From: Rhodonellum sp041748555
GTDB taxonomy: Bacteria; Bacteroidota; Bacteroidia; Cytophagales; Cyclobacteriaceae
Assembly: GCA_041748555.1 (NCBI GenBank)
Contig: JBGTDA010000230.1
Location: forward strand, 1-64,000
Length of the DNA stretch: 64,000 nt
Reading direction: 5' to 3'
The notes below the pieces were generated by a model that worked only from the letters and a program-made list of their open reading frames with translations, ran no database searches and was not told where the DNA came from. This document shows, in pieces, positions 44,178 through 54,605 of the stretch; the stretch's first letter is position 1; the number at the start of each line of letters is the position of its first letter. The translations under genes and the position numbers were made by a program.

Positions 44178-44472
44178 TAATCAATGTTTTAAGTACCTCT
44201 TCTTTATTCGTTTGTGCCTGATTTATCAAGACTCCCCCTTTGAATGTCGCAAAAGTCGGTAAATTGGTTACCTGAGCCAATTTTCTGGAACCAACAAATT
44301 TTTCTGCATCTACATACAAAAACTTAATGTCTCCGTACACTCCTGATAATCTTTTCATCTTTGGTTTCATAATACGGCAATTACCACACCAACTTGCACT
44401 ATATTGGACTACTACACGGTCGTTTCCCTTCACAATTTCCTGTAGCGTATCTGTATCTAATTCTTGTAACAT
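44158..44472 (-). CDS. Thioredoxin-family protein
   Basis: About 104 residues from the ATG at 44472 (MLQELDTDTL); a longer frame to 44511 is less likely. The redox motif is SASWCGNCR (Cys29, Cys32), CGNC instead of the CGPC of classical thioredoxin. The cis-Pro is in TNLPTFATFKGG. No signal peptide, so cytoplasmic. It is coupled to the DUF6952-like gene by overlap. A peroxiredoxin partner is not next to it. Confidence 0.88.
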   Translation of the reverse strand: MLQELDTDTLQEIVKGNDRVVVQYSASWCGNCRIMKPKMKRLSGVYGDIKFLYVDAEKFVGSRKLAQVTNLPTFATFKGGVLINQAQTNKEEVLKTLINEIANN

Positions 44473-44549
44473 TTTTATTGTATTTTTTCGAAGCACAAAG
44501 GTAAGTTCCATAGGTTGAAAATTCCAATTGATTTTATCTATTCCTTATG

Positions 44550-45125
44550 TCAGTTTGGATAAAGTTCTTCATTCATGAAAGGAATCAGAGCCAAAACAAC
44601 GGCCTGCTTATAATACCCTTTTCTATCCACTGCTCCATCTGTAAGTAAACCCACAGCACCACTCCCCTGCTTTGAATTTTCTGTATTGAATATCCGATCA
44701 TCTGCAGCACCTAATTCTGCCCCTCCACGGATCAATTCTGTAAGAACTTCCGGAAGAAAGAAAGTTGCGGTTTTGGATTTTCCTGTCTTTCCACTTTTGT
44801 CAAACACGACCACCCAGGCAAACGCAAACATCTCTCCATCCAATTCGTCTACACCTCCTTCAATCCCAACCCAAAAATCAGCCTCCGGAAAAGAAAGTCG
44901 TGCATTTATTGCCCTGTTTTTTGCTCCCAATAAAGTTTTTTCATCTCCAAAGGGTTGATCATCAACACCCGAGCTAACATTAATTCCATTGACAATAAAA
45001 GCAGACTCAAATGCCAAATGAAAACCTGCATCCGTACAGCTGATTTTAATCGGATTTTTGCTTCCTACAATGACAAGCTGTTGCCTGACTTCTTCCTTTA
45101 AATTTTTTCGTTTGGGATAATCCAT
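44550..45125 (-). CDS. yjjX: Inosine/xanthosine triphosphatase (YjjX family)
   Basis: A 191-residue house-cleaning phosphatase that removes ITP and XTP. Motifs are VIVGSKNPIKI at the N-terminus, the SGVDDQPFGDEKTLLGAKNR region, WVGIEGGVDELDGEMFAFAW, and the end SGAVGLLTDG with DRKGYYKQAVVLALIPF. All agree with the NTPase_I-T (DUF84) family. Confidence 0.9.
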   Translation of the reverse strand: MDYPKRKNLKEEVRQQLVIVGSKNPIKISCTDAGFHLAFESAFIVNGINVSSGVDDQPFGDEKTLLGAKNRAINARLSFPEADFWVGIEGGVDELDGEMFAFAWVVVFDKSGKTGKSKTATFFLPEVLTELIRGGAELGAADDRIFNTENSKQGSGAVGLLTDGAVDRKGYYKQAVVLALIPFMNEELYPN

Positions 45126-45166
45126 TTTATTATAAAATACCTGTATTGTTTATGAGTAATTCAGAC

Positions 45167-45874
45167 TCAGGCCACATTAGTATAAACCTGGTTTATGTCA
45201 TCATCCTCCTCAAGTTTTTCGATCATTTTGTTGATCTCCTCTTCTTGTTCCTCCGTCAATTCCACGGTAGTGGTGGGAAACCATTGAAAATCTGCATTGA
45301 TGATCTCAATGTTTCTTTCCTCAAGGGCCTTTTGCATATTGCCAAAATCCTCAAAAGAGGTGTATGCAAAAATCTCGCCTTCATTTTCATCTATTTCCTC
45401 AAGACCTGCATCAATCAGTTCCAGTTCCAATTCCTCTATATCGAGATCATCCTGTGAAAATCGAAAAACTGCTTTTCTGTCAAACATAAAACTCACGGAT
45501 CCCGAGGTGCCCAATGAACCTCCTGCTTTGGTAAAATAATGACGGATATTGGCTACCGTTCTATTGATATTATCTGTGGAAGTATCGAGTATAACTGCTA
45601 TACCATAAGGACCATAACCTTCATAAACTATTTCTTCATAATCCTTTTCATCTTTATTGGAGGCTCTTTTTATGGCGGCCTCTATTCTGTCTTTCGGCAT
45701 AGATGCCCCTTTGGCATTTTGGATAATGGTCCTTAGCCTGGAGTTGTTGTCAGGATCAGGCCCACCGGCTTTTACAGCCATGACAATCTCTTTTCCAAGG
45801 CGGGTGAAAACCTTTGACATTTTATTCCACCTCTTGAATTTTCGCTCTTTTCTAAACTCAAATGCTCTTCCCAT
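45167..45874 (-). CDS. YebC/PmpR-family regulatory protein
   Basis: A 235-residue three-domain protein. The N-terminal GRAFEFRKERKFKRWNKMSK and FTRLGKEIVMAVKAGGPDPD correspond to the family start, followed by RLRTIIQNAKGASMPKDRIE. The middle acidic domain has YEGYGPYGIAVILDTSTDN and GGSLGTSGSVSFMF. Relatives were named transcription regulators; some act at the ribosome to relieve stalling. Separated by 41 bp from yjjX on the same strand. Confidence 0.93.
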   Translation of the reverse strand: MGRAFEFRKERKFKRWNKMSKVFTRLGKEIVMAVKAGGPDPDNNSRLRTIIQNAKGASMPKDRIEAAIKRASNKDEKDYEEIVYEGYGPYGIAVILDTSTDNINRTVANIRHYFTKAGGSLGTSGSVSFMFDRKAVFRFSQDDLDIEELELELIDAGLEEIDENEGEIFAYTSFEDFGNMQKALEERNIEIINADFQWFPTTTVELTEEQEEEINKMIEKLEEDDDINQVYTNVA

Positions 45875-46042
45875 GTTTGACTGTTATTATCAGAAGTAAA
45901 ATTAATAAATCTTTTCAAATGCCATACTTCCCAAAGGTCCTATACTTGGAAAAGAAAGTGAATATGTAATTTATAGGCTATTTGTTCTACTTAGGCCCAA
46001 AATTTTCGTAATATCGGGATAAACCAAAAACCACTGATCATT

Positions 46043-47359
46043 ATGAATTTTTCGCAGGATGTGCCCATTCCAAATCTGCCATCAGGAAATTTAAAGAAAA
46101 TCGTGATTATCGGAGGAGGTTTTGCAGGTCTCAAAGTCGCAACAAAAATGGATGGTACTGACTATCAGATTATTTTGCTTGACAAAAACAACTATCATCA
46201 GTTCCAGCCCCTATTTTATCAGGTTGCAACATCGGGTCTTGAACCGAGTGCCATCGCTTTTCCCCTCAGAAAAATATTTCATAAGTCCAAAAATGTCCAC
46301 TTTAGAATGGCTGAGGCAAAAGGAATTGATCAGGAGCTGAAAAGGGTCTACACCGATGTAGGATATATGGACTATGAATACCTGGTTTTAGCCCTTGGAG
46401 CAGATACAAATTATTTTGGCATGAAAAATCTCGAGACCTTCAGTACACCCATGAAGTCTGTTTCAGAGGCCTTGTTCATTAGAAACAAAATAATTTCCAA
46501 TTATGAGCAGGCAATCAATTATGCTGAGGAGGAGAAAAGAAAACCTATTATGAATGTGGTGATCGTAGGAGGAGGGCCGACAGGTGTGGAACTGGCCGGT
46601 GCGATGGCCGAATTGAGGAACAATGTTTTTCCAAAAGATTATCCCCAGTTAAGCTTTAAAAACATGAAGGTGGTTTTGATAGAAGCAGGTGGAAGCCTTT
46701 TATCGAGCATGTCGGATATTGCAAGAAAAAAGTCACTGGATTATCTTCACCTATTGGGTGTTGAAGTACTGCTGAACACCCAGGTTGAGGATTATGACGG
46801 ACTTTCGGTCAAATTAAAGGACCAGCCTTCTATCCAAACCAAAACTTTGCTTTGGGCTGCAGGAATCAAACCAAATTGGCTTTATGGTATAAAGGACCAT
46901 CAAAAAGCTCCAAACGGTAGATTTAAAGTGGATTCTTTTAATAAACTTTATGAATCGGACTTCATATTTGCATTGGGTGATCTGTGTTATATGGAGGAAG
47001 AAAAATTTCCTCAAGGACATCCACAGGTAGCCCAGGTGGCGCTCCAACAAGCCGAAAATCTAGCAAAAAACCTGAAAAGAATTGGAAAGGATAATCCGTG
47101 GAAACCTTTTCAATACAAAAATTTGGGCGCTATGGCAACTATAGGAAAAAAATTGGCAGTTGTGGATTTGCCATTTATCAAGTTTCAAGGTACTTTGGCT
47201 TGGCTAACATGGTTGTTTGTCCATCTGATGTCAATCCTAGGTGTTAAAAACAAACTTTTCATATTCTTTGATTGGGCTTGGAATTATATGTCCTTTGATT
47301 CCAGCCTTAGGCTTTTGATAAGGCATAAACAACCTAAAGCAAAGGATAACACGGATTGA
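46043..47359 (+). CDS. ndh: Type II NADH dehydrogenase (NDH-2)
   Basis: A 438-residue membrane-associated flavoprotein that passes electrons from NADH to quinone without pumping. The FAD fold is IVIIGGGFAGLKVATKM and the NADH fold is NVVIVGGGPTGVELAGAMAEL. DKNNYHQFQPLFYQVATSGL carries the quinone-site AQxxYQ-equivalent region, and FALGDLCYM is the second FAD motif. The C-terminal amphipathic part (WLTWLFVHLMSILGVKNKLF) anchors it. Its stop lies 5 bp from the convergent GGCT-like gene. Confidence 0.94.
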   Translation: MNFSQDVPIPNLPSGNLKKIVIIGGGFAGLKVATKMDGTDYQIILLDKNNYHQFQPLFYQVATSGLEPSAIAFPLRKIFHKSKNVHFRMAEAKGIDQELKRVYTDVGYMDYEYLVLALGADTNYFGMKNLETFSTPMKSVSEALFIRNKIISNYEQAINYAEEEKRKPIMNVVIVGGGPTGVELAGAMAELRNNVFPKDYPQLSFKNMKVVLIEAGGSLLSSMSDIARKKSLDYLHLLGVEVLLNTQVEDYDGLSVKLKDQPSIQTKTLLWAAGIKPNWLYGIKDHQKAPNGRFKVDSFNKLYESDFIFALGDLCYMEEEKFPQGHPQVAQVALQQAENLAKNLKRIGKDNPWKPFQYKNLGAMATIGKKLAVVDLPFIKFQGTLAWLTWLFVHLMSILGVKNKLFIFFDWAWNYMSFDSSLRLLIRHKQPKAKDNTD

Positions 47360-47364
47360 TCTTT

Positions 47365-47817
47365 TTATGCTAATCTTCCGGCCCTGTTCATGATACCGGC
47401 AAGATATCCTTTGGGAATACCATTTTCCCCTCCTCCGTGAAGGATAGTATCCAAATATTCCTTCTTTGGAAAAATTTTTTCTGCAACTGTCGGCGAGATA
47501 AAAGTGAACGCTGAAATCTCTCCCTGAGGTGTTAAGATTTTCTTTTCCACGAAATCATATCCCGGTTCGGAAGTCAAAAAGAAATCAAAATCTCTTTTAT
47601 CGATTTGGAAGAGAAGCCCATAGACAGATTCATTTTCACTCTCAATGAGATTTGCTCTGGCCGAACCGTCAGGATTGGGGAAATTAAATCTGAAACCATG
47701 TGCGGTAAGGGCTCCAATACCTTTTAAAACAGGAGGTGTTTTTAATCTACCCTCAAGCGTTGTAATATCCAGATTACTTGCATAACCAAAGTAAAAGAAT
47801 GTTTCCATGTCCTCCAA
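47365..47817 (-). CDS. Gamma-glutamylcyclotransferase-like protein
   Basis: A 150-residue GGCT/AIG2-fold protein. FFYFGYASNLDITTLEGRL is the substrate-loop motif (Y-G-x-x-L type), and the catalytic acid is probably the Glu in FFLTSEPGYDFV. VYGLLFQID is the conserved strand. The true start may be the second Met (METFFYFG). The activity could be on gamma-glutamyl amines or another N-acyl amide; unspecified. Confidence 0.85.
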   Translation of the reverse strand: MEDMETFFYFGYASNLDITTLEGRLKTPPVLKGIGALTAHGFRFNFPNPDGSARANLIESENESVYGLLFQIDKRDFDFFLTSEPGYDFVEKKILTPQGEISAFTFISPTVAEKIFPKKEYLDTILHGGGENGIPKGYLAGIMNRAGRLA

Positions 47818-48023
47818 GTTAAATCATTGATGCTTGTCTCCAAAATCATTGTATTGATGTCTTAAGACTTATTAAGGTTTATTAACATTTTCTAAAAGGA
47901 AAGCAGTTAAACTTCTGTTTGATGCTTTGGTCTAAGTTATGAATTCAAAATTAAAAAAGGAAAAATTGGCTAAGCCCGGGGATGTCAAGTTCAATTATAA
48001 TTAGAAATTTAGACAAAAAGACC

Positions 48024-48473
48024 ATGAAAAAGCTATTGTTGATTGCCATAATATTCTCAATTGGTAGACTAAGTGTTTCGGCTCAAAGTGGTGCCCGAAA
48101 AGAAACTATGACTCCTGAAAAACGAGCAGAAGTTGTGACCAATAAAATGTCCGAGCAACTGGATTTGAGCGAAGCGCAAAAAAAGCAGGTTTACGAAATC
48201 AATTTGGAAAATGCCAATAAAAGACAATCAGAAATGGAAGCCAGAAGAGCAGAAAAGAAAGCTCAAAGGGAGGAGATGCGAATCCAAAATCAAGCTCAAA
48301 AAGATAAAGTAGCCGCAATCTTAAATGCAGAACAAAAGGAAAAGTTCTTGGAATTAACTGATCAGAGGAGGGAAAGAATGGATAATTTACGTGATGTCAG
48401 GCAAAATCCGGATTCAAAAAAGATAAGGGATAGGAGAAAGATCCGTCCGGATCGTGAGAATTTTCAAAAATAA
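48024..48473 (+). CDS. Exported Lys/Arg/Glu-rich helical protein (DUF4890-like, Spy/CpxP-like)
   Basis: 149 residues from the ATG at 48024, which gives a signal peptide (LLLIAIIFSIGRLSVSAQ); the in-frame ATG at 47982 would hide it. The mature protein is almost all charged helix. It has MTPEKRAEVVTNKMSEQLDL and SEAQKKQVYEINLENANKR, followed by ILNAEQKEKFLELTDQR, the LTxxQ-like repeats typical of DUF4890 and periplasmic chaperones of the Spy/CpxP type. Function inferred only. Confidence 0.8.
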   Translation: MKKLLLIAIIFSIGRLSVSAQSGARKETMTPEKRAEVVTNKMSEQLDLSEAQKKQVYEINLENANKRQSEMEARRAEKKAQREEMRIQNQAQKDKVAAILNAEQKEKFLELTDQRRERMDNLRDVRQNPDSKKIRDRRKIRPDRENFQK

Positions 48474-48510
48474 AGGTTGGTTTTTTATATGCCCTATCTA
48501 GAGGGTTGGA

Positions 48511-48543
48511 AAAGGAGAAGGTCAATGACCTTCTCTTTTTTTC
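48511..48543 (+). terminator. Strong terminator after the DUF4890-like gene
   Basis: GAGAAGGTC (48515-48523) pairs perfectly with GACCTTCTC (48527-48535) around AAT, followed by a T-tract. Confidence 0.88.
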
Positions 48544-48619
48544 TTCGAAATCCCAAATGAGAAGGATTTCCATCTCAATAAACTAAACTCACTACTAAGC
48601 ATACTCTGTTATTTTTAAG

Positions 48620-50113
48620 CTATTTATTAAAGAAAGATTCTGCGATAACAAGCTCTTCGACAACCTGATAATGACTTTCATCCTTTCTTGGAAGATCGGA
48701 TTTTCCCTGTAAGAATTCATCTACTGCAACAGCAGCTTCTCTACCTTCGGAAATTGCCCATACCACCAGAGATTGCCCTCTGCGCATATCACCGGCGAGA
48801 AAAACATTCTTTTTGGTACTTTGATAATTTTTGGACTTAGGAAGAGAGTTTTGCAGTGTCTCAACTCCAAATGATTGTAAGAGTCCGTTTTGGACAGGTC
48901 CTGTATATCCTATTGCTATCAGCGCCAGATCGCAAGGAACGGTTTTTTCTGTCCCTTGTATCTCCACAAACTGCATTCTTCCTTTCTCTTCTTTCCATTC
49001 CAAATCCACCAAAACAAGTCCTGTGACTTCCCCTTTTTCATTTCCTACAAATTCTTTTGTCAAAATAGAAAATACTCTTTCGGCTCCTTCTTCATGGGAG
49101 CTTGAGGATCTAAGGGTCATCGGCCATTCCGGCCAAGGATTTAGTATAGTTCTTTGAGAAGGGGGCTTAGGCAGCAATTCCAACTGCATAATAGAAGATG
49201 CTCCGTGTCGTCGAGAGGTACCAATGCAGTCACTTCCTGTATCTCCACCACCTATCACGATCACATGTTTACCTTTGGCAGAAATGAGGTTTTCCTTGAT
49301 TTCTGATCCCACAACCTGATTTTGCTTTGCCAACATTGCCATTGCAAAATGAACTCCTTTCAGTTCACTTCCTTTTATTTTCAGTTCACGGGGCTGGGCG
49401 GCACCCGTGGACAACACTACAGCATCAAAATTTCGGAGAATATTATCAGCCTTAACATTAAACCCTACTTCTGTTTCGGTGGAAAGAATCACACCTTCTT
49501 TTTTCATGATCTCTACCCGCCGATCAATAACCCATTTCTCCAACTTAAAATCAGGAATACCATAGCGGAGTAATCCTCCCACTTTGGCATCTTTTTCAAA
49601 GACGGTCACTTCATGACCTGCTTGGTTCAGTTGATCAGCGGCAGCTAGTCCTGCAGGCCCGGATCCTATGACAGCGACTTTTTTGCCTGTCCTTTTTTGG
49701 GGAATTCTTGGCTTGATGATACCAAGTTCATAGGCTTTTTCTGCGATGTTTTTTTCAATCAGCTCAATTGCAACAGGATCCTTATTAATGCCCAATACAC
49801 AAGATGCCTCACACGGTGCCGGACAGATCCTGCCGGTAAATTCCGGAAAGTTATTGGTGCTCTTCAGAATATTGAAAGCCTCTTCCCATTCATCTTGATA
49901 AACAGCTTCATTGAATTCAGGAATAACATTTCCAAGCGGACAGCCTTGGTGGCAGAATGGTATACCGCAATCCATACATCTTGCTGCCTGCTGATTCAGC
50001 TTCTGAGCATCAAATGGTTTATAAATCTCTTGATAATCGCCAACCCTTATATGTGGAGCCCGGGTTTCCGGAAGCTCCCTTTTATATAATATAAATCCTT
50101 CTTTGTTTACCAT
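48620..50113 (-). CDS. gltD: Glutamate synthase small (beta) subunit
   Basis: A 497-residue flavoprotein that feeds NAD(P)H electrons to GltB. The N-terminal Fe-S region has CMDCGIPFCHQGCPLGN and CPAPCEASCVLG. The FAD fold is VAVIGSGPAGLAAADQL, the NAD(P)H fold is HVIVIGGGDTGSDCIG, and GDMRRGQSLVVWAISEGR closes the FAD site. It starts 1 bp after gltB ends on the same strand, so the two subunits are produced together. Confidence 0.97.
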   Translation of the reverse strand: MVNKEGFILYKRELPETRAPHIRVGDYQEIYKPFDAQKLNQQAARCMDCGIPFCHQGCPLGNVIPEFNEAVYQDEWEEAFNILKSTNNFPEFTGRICPAPCEASCVLGINKDPVAIELIEKNIAEKAYELGIIKPRIPQKRTGKKVAVIGSGPAGLAAADQLNQAGHEVTVFEKDAKVGGLLRYGIPDFKLEKWVIDRRVEIMKKEGVILSTETEVGFNVKADNILRNFDAVVLSTGAAQPRELKIKGSELKGVHFAMAMLAKQNQVVGSEIKENLISAKGKHVIVIGGGDTGSDCIGTSRRHGASSIMQLELLPKPPSQRTILNPWPEWPMTLRSSSSHEEGAERVFSILTKEFVGNEKGEVTGLVLVDLEWKEEKGRMQFVEIQGTEKTVPCDLALIAIGYTGPVQNGLLQSFGVETLQNSLPKSKNYQSTKKNVFLAGDMRRGQSLVVWAISEGREAAVAVDEFLQGKSDLPRKDESHYQVVEELVIAESFFNK

Positions 50114-50114
50114 T

Positions 50115-53100
50115 TTATACTAATGTTTTTGCTGTTTCCAAAGCATGAACCCTCAGGACTTCTTTATAATCCCGTGGTATCACTTTGACAAAACTCTCCC
50201 TGCTTTCATTCCAATTTTCAAGAAATTTGGTTGCTAACTGGCTTTTGGTATATCTTTCATGATTTATGAGATGACTTTTTATGGTGACAAAGTCATCTTC
50301 ATTCAGAGGGTCCATATCCACCATTTCAGGATTTATCAAATGCAGATAATCCTTTAGGATGTAGGCAATTCCTCCACTCATACCGGCCGCAAAATTTCTT
50401 CCTATCTCCCCTAGATTGATCACCAATCCTCCTGTCATATACTCACAGCCGTGGTCTCCGATGCCTTCCACTACAGCTTGGACACCTGAATTTCTTACCC
50501 CGAATCTTTCACCACCTTTTCCGTTGATGTAGGCTTCTCCCGAAGTAGCTCCATAGAAGGCCACATTACCGATGATGATATTTTCTTCTGCTGGAAAATG
50601 GGAATTTCTACTGGGGTATATAATCAGCTTTCCTCCTGAAAGACCTTTTCCAAAATAATCATTAGCTTCCCCTTCCAGCTCAAAACTCACCCCTTTTGCA
50701 AGAAAACCGCCGAAGGTTTGGCCCGCTGAACCAATAAATTTAAATTTGATGGTATCTTCAGGTAAACCCGGGCTTCCATATATTTTAGATATTTCGTTGG
50801 AAAGCATTGCCCCCACAGTTCTGTCCGTGTTTTTAATCTGAAAGTTTCCTGTGACGGGATTTGCCTGTTCCAAGGCGGGCAGCGCTTCTTTAATAAGACT
50901 CCTATCCAGAACATTTTTAAGTCCAAAACTTTGGTCAATTTGCTTGTAAATACCTACATGATCCGGTACCTCCACTTTGTGGAAGATCGGGCTCAAATCT
51001 AATTTATCCCATTTCCAATGGTTCATATGAGCTGTGGCTTTCAGTACATCACTCTGTCCCACCATTTCATTGATCGTGCGGAAACCGAGAGACGCCATTA
51101 TTTCCCTTAAATCCTCCACCAGAAACTGGAAGAAATTAACCACATGATCAGGTTGTCCGGTAAACAGTTTTCTTAGCTCGGGATTCTGGGTAGCAACTCC
51201 GACAGGGCACGTATTCAAATGGCATTTCCGCATCATGATACATCCTTCTACCACCAATGCACCTGTGGATATTCCCCATTCTTCAGCTCCCAATAAAGTA
51301 GCAATGGCTATGTCCCTTCCTGTTCGGAGCTGTCCATCGGTCTGTAGAACAACTCTGCTTCGAAGGTTGTTTTTCACCAAAGTCTGATGTGCCTCCGAAA
51401 GTCCAAGTTCCCATGGAAGTCCGGCATGTCTGATAGAGCTCAAAGGTGATGCTCCCGTGCCTCCATCGGCCCCTGAAATCAGTATAACATCTGCCTGTGC
51501 TTTGGCAACTCCTGCGGCTACAGTACCGACGCCTGCCTGGGAAACCAGTTTTACATTGATGCGAGCCTTGCGGTTAGCATTTTTTAAGTCGTAAATAAGC
51601 TGTGCAAGGTCTTCGATAGAATAAATATCATGATGAGGTGGCGGAGAAATGAGACCCACTCCGGGAGTTGAATGTCTAACTCTTCCGATCCAATCGTCCA
51701 CTTTATGCCCGGGCAACTGACCTCCTTCACCGGGTTTGGCTCCCTGGGCCATTTTAATCTGAAGCTCTGCAGCGTTAGTAAGATAATTGCTGGTGACCCC
51801 GAATCTTCCTGAAGCGACTTGTTTGATTGCGGACCGTTCCCAGTCCCCGTTTTCCTTTATTTGAAAACGCACCTCATCTTCTCCACCTTCACCGCTGTTG
51901 CTTTTTGCACCGATTCGGTTCATTGCTATTGCCAAGGTGCTGTGTGCTTCATGGGAAATGGATCCGAAAGACATTGCCCCGGTTGCAAATCTTTTCAAGA
52001 TGGTTTCCATTGGTTCTACTTCTTCTATAGGAATGGAAATCCTCTTCTTGAATTCAAACAGACCCCTTAGAGTAAAGGCGTCTTTCGTCTGGATATTAAT
52101 TTTTTCAGCAAACTTCTTGTATAAAGCGTAATCGTTCAGCCTTGTGGATTTTTGCAATAGATGGATGGTTTCAGGATTGAAAAGGTGTTTTTCGCCTCTT
52201 CTTTTCCATTGGTAAACCCCACCTGTTTCCAAAATGGGGCTTTCTGTATGATATGCCGCATGATGCCGGATCAAAACCTCCTCGGCCAACTCATCGAAAG
52301 ATATTCCACTGATTCTGCTGACAGTTCCATTGAAACACCTGTCAATAACCTCAGGCCCAAGACCAATTGCCTCGAAAATCTGAGATCCCTGATAAGATTG
52401 TAAGGTACTTATACCCATTTTGGAAAGAACTTTTAAAAGTCCTTTGCCTATGGCTGACTGATAGTTTTGGAAAAGCTGCTTTTGTGGAATTTCTTCAGAA
52501 AGAAATCCTTTTTCATTCAGGTTCAACAACGATTCAAGAGCCAGATAAGGATTGATAGCCGAAGCTCCATATCCAATAACTGTTGCAAAATGATGGGTCT
52601 CACGAATATCTCCACCTTCCACGACCAAGCCTGCCCTGGTTCTGAGCTTTTTCTTGATCAAGTGATGGTGTACTGCACCTATGGCCAGGAGAGAAGGAAT
52701 GGGGGCCTTCTCTGCCGTGCTGTTTCTGTCAGAAATAATGAGAATGTTTTTTCCTGCATAGATCGCCCCTTCTGCCTGACGGCAAAGTTGATTCAATGCT
52801 TCCAGTAATCTGCCGGGCTGATGGTCTGTATCAAAATGTGCGCAAAGCGTCACTGACCGATAACCCTGATCTTCTAGGTGTTTTATTTTTTCGAGATCCT
52901 CATTTAATAATACAGGTTGGGAAATATGAATCTGACGGGTATGGCGAGGACTTTGCTCTAATATATTATGGCTTTCCCCAATCCTGGTAAACAGTGACAT
53001 CACCAACCTTTCTCTTATAGGATCGATTGGGGGATTACTTACCTGGGCAAAAAGTTGCTTAAAGTAATTGGATATATGTTGGCTTTGTTTGGACAATACC

Positions 53101-54605
53101 GCCAAGGGAGTATCAGCACCCATTGAACCGATAGGTTCATATGCTGTATCCCCCATAGGAGATAAGATCATCTTCAATTCTTCAGATGTATAGCCGAAAA
53201 TTGTCTGCCTTATTTTGATCCCTTCTGTTGTATACGGTTGATTCAAAATCTGTGGATCGGGCATTATCCTTAGTTTTAGTCGCTCTTTTCTGACCCAATC
53301 AAAATAGGGTTTATTATCACATACCGTGGCCTTCACTTCATCATCAAAAGAGATTTTGCCTTTTTCCAGATCCACCCAAAGCATCCTTCCGGGACTGATT
53401 CTTCCCTTTTCTTTTATCGTTGCTTCTCTTACAGGAAGTGACCCTGCCTCAGAAGTCAAAATGAGCCTGTCATCTGTGGTGGTACAATATCTCAAAGGCC
53501 TTAAACCGTTTCTATCCAAAGTTGCCCCTATTGATCTGCCATCAGTAAATAAAAGAGCGGCAGGTCCGTCCCATGGCTCCATTAAAGCTGCATGAAATTT
53601 ATAAAAGGCTTTTCGATCCTTGTCCATCATCTGATTATCTTGCCAGGCTTCCGGTACGAGCATCATCATCACATGTGGCAAAGTTCTACCGCTCAACGTT
53701 AACAGCTCAACCAATGCATCAAGATTTGCGGAATCAGAATGATGTTTATTTGTGATCGGCATCAGTTTTTGAAGCTCATCATCTGTAAAGTGAATGGATC
53801 TCATAAGAGATTCCTTCGACTTCATTTTATTGACGTTTCCCCGGATGGTATTGATTTCGCCGTTGTGTGATAAATACCTGAAAGGTTGTGCCAGCCTCCA
53901 ATTTGGAAAGGTATTGGTAGAAAACCGGGAATGAACAATCGCCAGAGCTGATGTAATCTTATTGTTCTGAAGATCTTTATAAAACGGCAAAACCTGATCT
54001 GTCCTCAACTGACCTTTGTAGATCATGGTAAATGAACTCAAACTGGCAAAGTAAAATGCATTGTTTACCCCGGGAATGTTTTGATTGATCACATGCGTGG
54101 CATAATTGCGCAACACGTAAAGCTTGCGCTCCAGATCTATTCCTTTTATGTTGTCTTTATGGTTTACAAATACCTGTTCTATAACAGGCATTACTTCCAA
54201 AGCACCGGATCCGGGGACAGTTTCATCCACAGGAACTTCCCGGTAGCCGATCAGAATAAAGCCTAGTTCTTTTATTATCTGATTTAATTCAGTTTTTGAT
54301 TTTTTATATAGTTGCTTGTTTTTTGGAAAAAATGTCATGCCTACTCCATAACTCCCTGCTTCCGGAAGAATAAAGCCCGACCTTGATGTTACTTCCTTAA
54401 GAAAAGGATGAGGAAGCTGGATCAATATTCCCGCTCCGTCTCCCGTCTTTGGATCACTTCCTCTTCCCCCACGATGCTCCATATTGCCCAGCATAAACAA
54501 GGCATCATTGATAGTATCATGGGTTTTGTTTCCCTTCACGTTTATAACCGCTCCTATACCGCAGGAATCATGTTCAAATTCTGCCCGATATAATCCTTCG
54601 TTCAT
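50115..54605 (-). CDS. gltB: Glutamate synthase large (alpha) subunit
   Basis: A 1496-residue protein, normal for bacterial GOGAT. It makes two glutamates from glutamine and 2-oxoglutarate. The N-terminal class II amidotransferase begins after a 14-residue propeptide at Cys15 (EHDSCGIGAV). The central domain is followed by the FMN/Fe-S synthase domain with GEGGEDEVRF, QLPGHKVDDWIG, VGTVAAGVAKAQADVILISG, and the 3Fe-4S cysteines in CIMMRKCHLNTCPVGVATQ. The C-terminal beta-helix has GGEANDYFGKG-like GG repeats. First gene of the gltBD operon. Confidence 0.97.
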   Translation of the reverse strand: MNEGLYRAEFEHDSCGIGAVINVKGNKTHDTINDALFMLGNMEHRGGRGSDPKTGDGAGILIQLPHPFLKEVTSRSGFILPEAGSYGVGMTFFPKNKQLYKKSKTELNQIIKELGFILIGYREVPVDETVPGSGALEVMPVIEQVFVNHKDNIKGIDLERKLYVLRNYATHVINQNIPGVNNAFYFASLSSFTMIYKGQLRTDQVLPFYKDLQNNKITSALAIVHSRFSTNTFPNWRLAQPFRYLSHNGEINTIRGNVNKMKSKESLMRSIHFTDDELQKLMPITNKHHSDSANLDALVELLTLSGRTLPHVMMMLVPEAWQDNQMMDKDRKAFYKFHAALMEPWDGPAALLFTDGRSIGATLDRNGLRPLRYCTTTDDRLILTSEAGSLPVREATIKEKGRISPGRMLWVDLEKGKISFDDEVKATVCDNKPYFDWVRKERLKLRIMPDPQILNQPYTTEGIKIRQTIFGYTSEELKMILSPMGDTAYEPIGSMGADTPLAVLSKQSQHISNYFKQLFAQVSNPPIDPIRERLVMSLFTRIGESHNILEQSPRHTRQIHISQPVLLNEDLEKIKHLEDQGYRSVTLCAHFDTDHQPGRLLEALNQLCRQAEGAIYAGKNILIISDRNSTAEKAPIPSLLAIGAVHHHLIKKKLRTRAGLVVEGGDIRETHHFATVIGYGASAINPYLALESLLNLNEKGFLSEEIPQKQLFQNYQSAIGKGLLKVLSKMGISTLQSYQGSQIFEAIGLGPEVIDRCFNGTVSRISGISFDELAEEVLIRHHAAYHTESPILETGGVYQWKRRGEKHLFNPETIHLLQKSTRLNDYALYKKFAEKINIQTKDAFTLRGLFEFKKRISIPIEEVEPMETILKRFATGAMSFGSISHEAHSTLAIAMNRIGAKSNSGEGGEDEVRFQIKENGDWERSAIKQVASGRFGVTSNYLTNAAELQIKMAQGAKPGEGGQLPGHKVDDWIGRVRHSTPGVGLISPPPHHDIYSIEDLAQLIYDLKNANRKARINVKLVSQAGVGTVAAGVAKAQADVILISGADGGTGASPLSSIRHAGLPWELGLSEAHQTLVKNNLRSRVVLQTDGQLRTGRDIAIATLLGAEEWGISTGALVVEGCIMMRKCHLNTCPVGVATQNPELRKLFTGQPDHVVNFFQFLVEDLREIMASLGFRTINEMVGQSDVLKATAHMNHWKWDKLDLSPIFHKVEVPDHVGIYKQIDQSFGLKNVLDRSLIKEALPALEQANPVTGNFQIKNTDRTVGAMLSNEISKIYGSPGLPEDTIKFKFIGSAGQTFGGFLAKGVSFELEGEANDYFGKGLSGGKLIIYPSRNSHFPAEENIIIGNVAFYGATSGEAYINGKGGERFGVRNSGVQAVVEGIGDHGCEYMTGGLVINLGEIGRNFAAGMSGGIAYILKDYLHLINPEMVDMDPLNEDDFVTIKSHLINHERYTKSQLATKFLENWNESRESFVKVIPRDYKEVLRVHALETAKTLV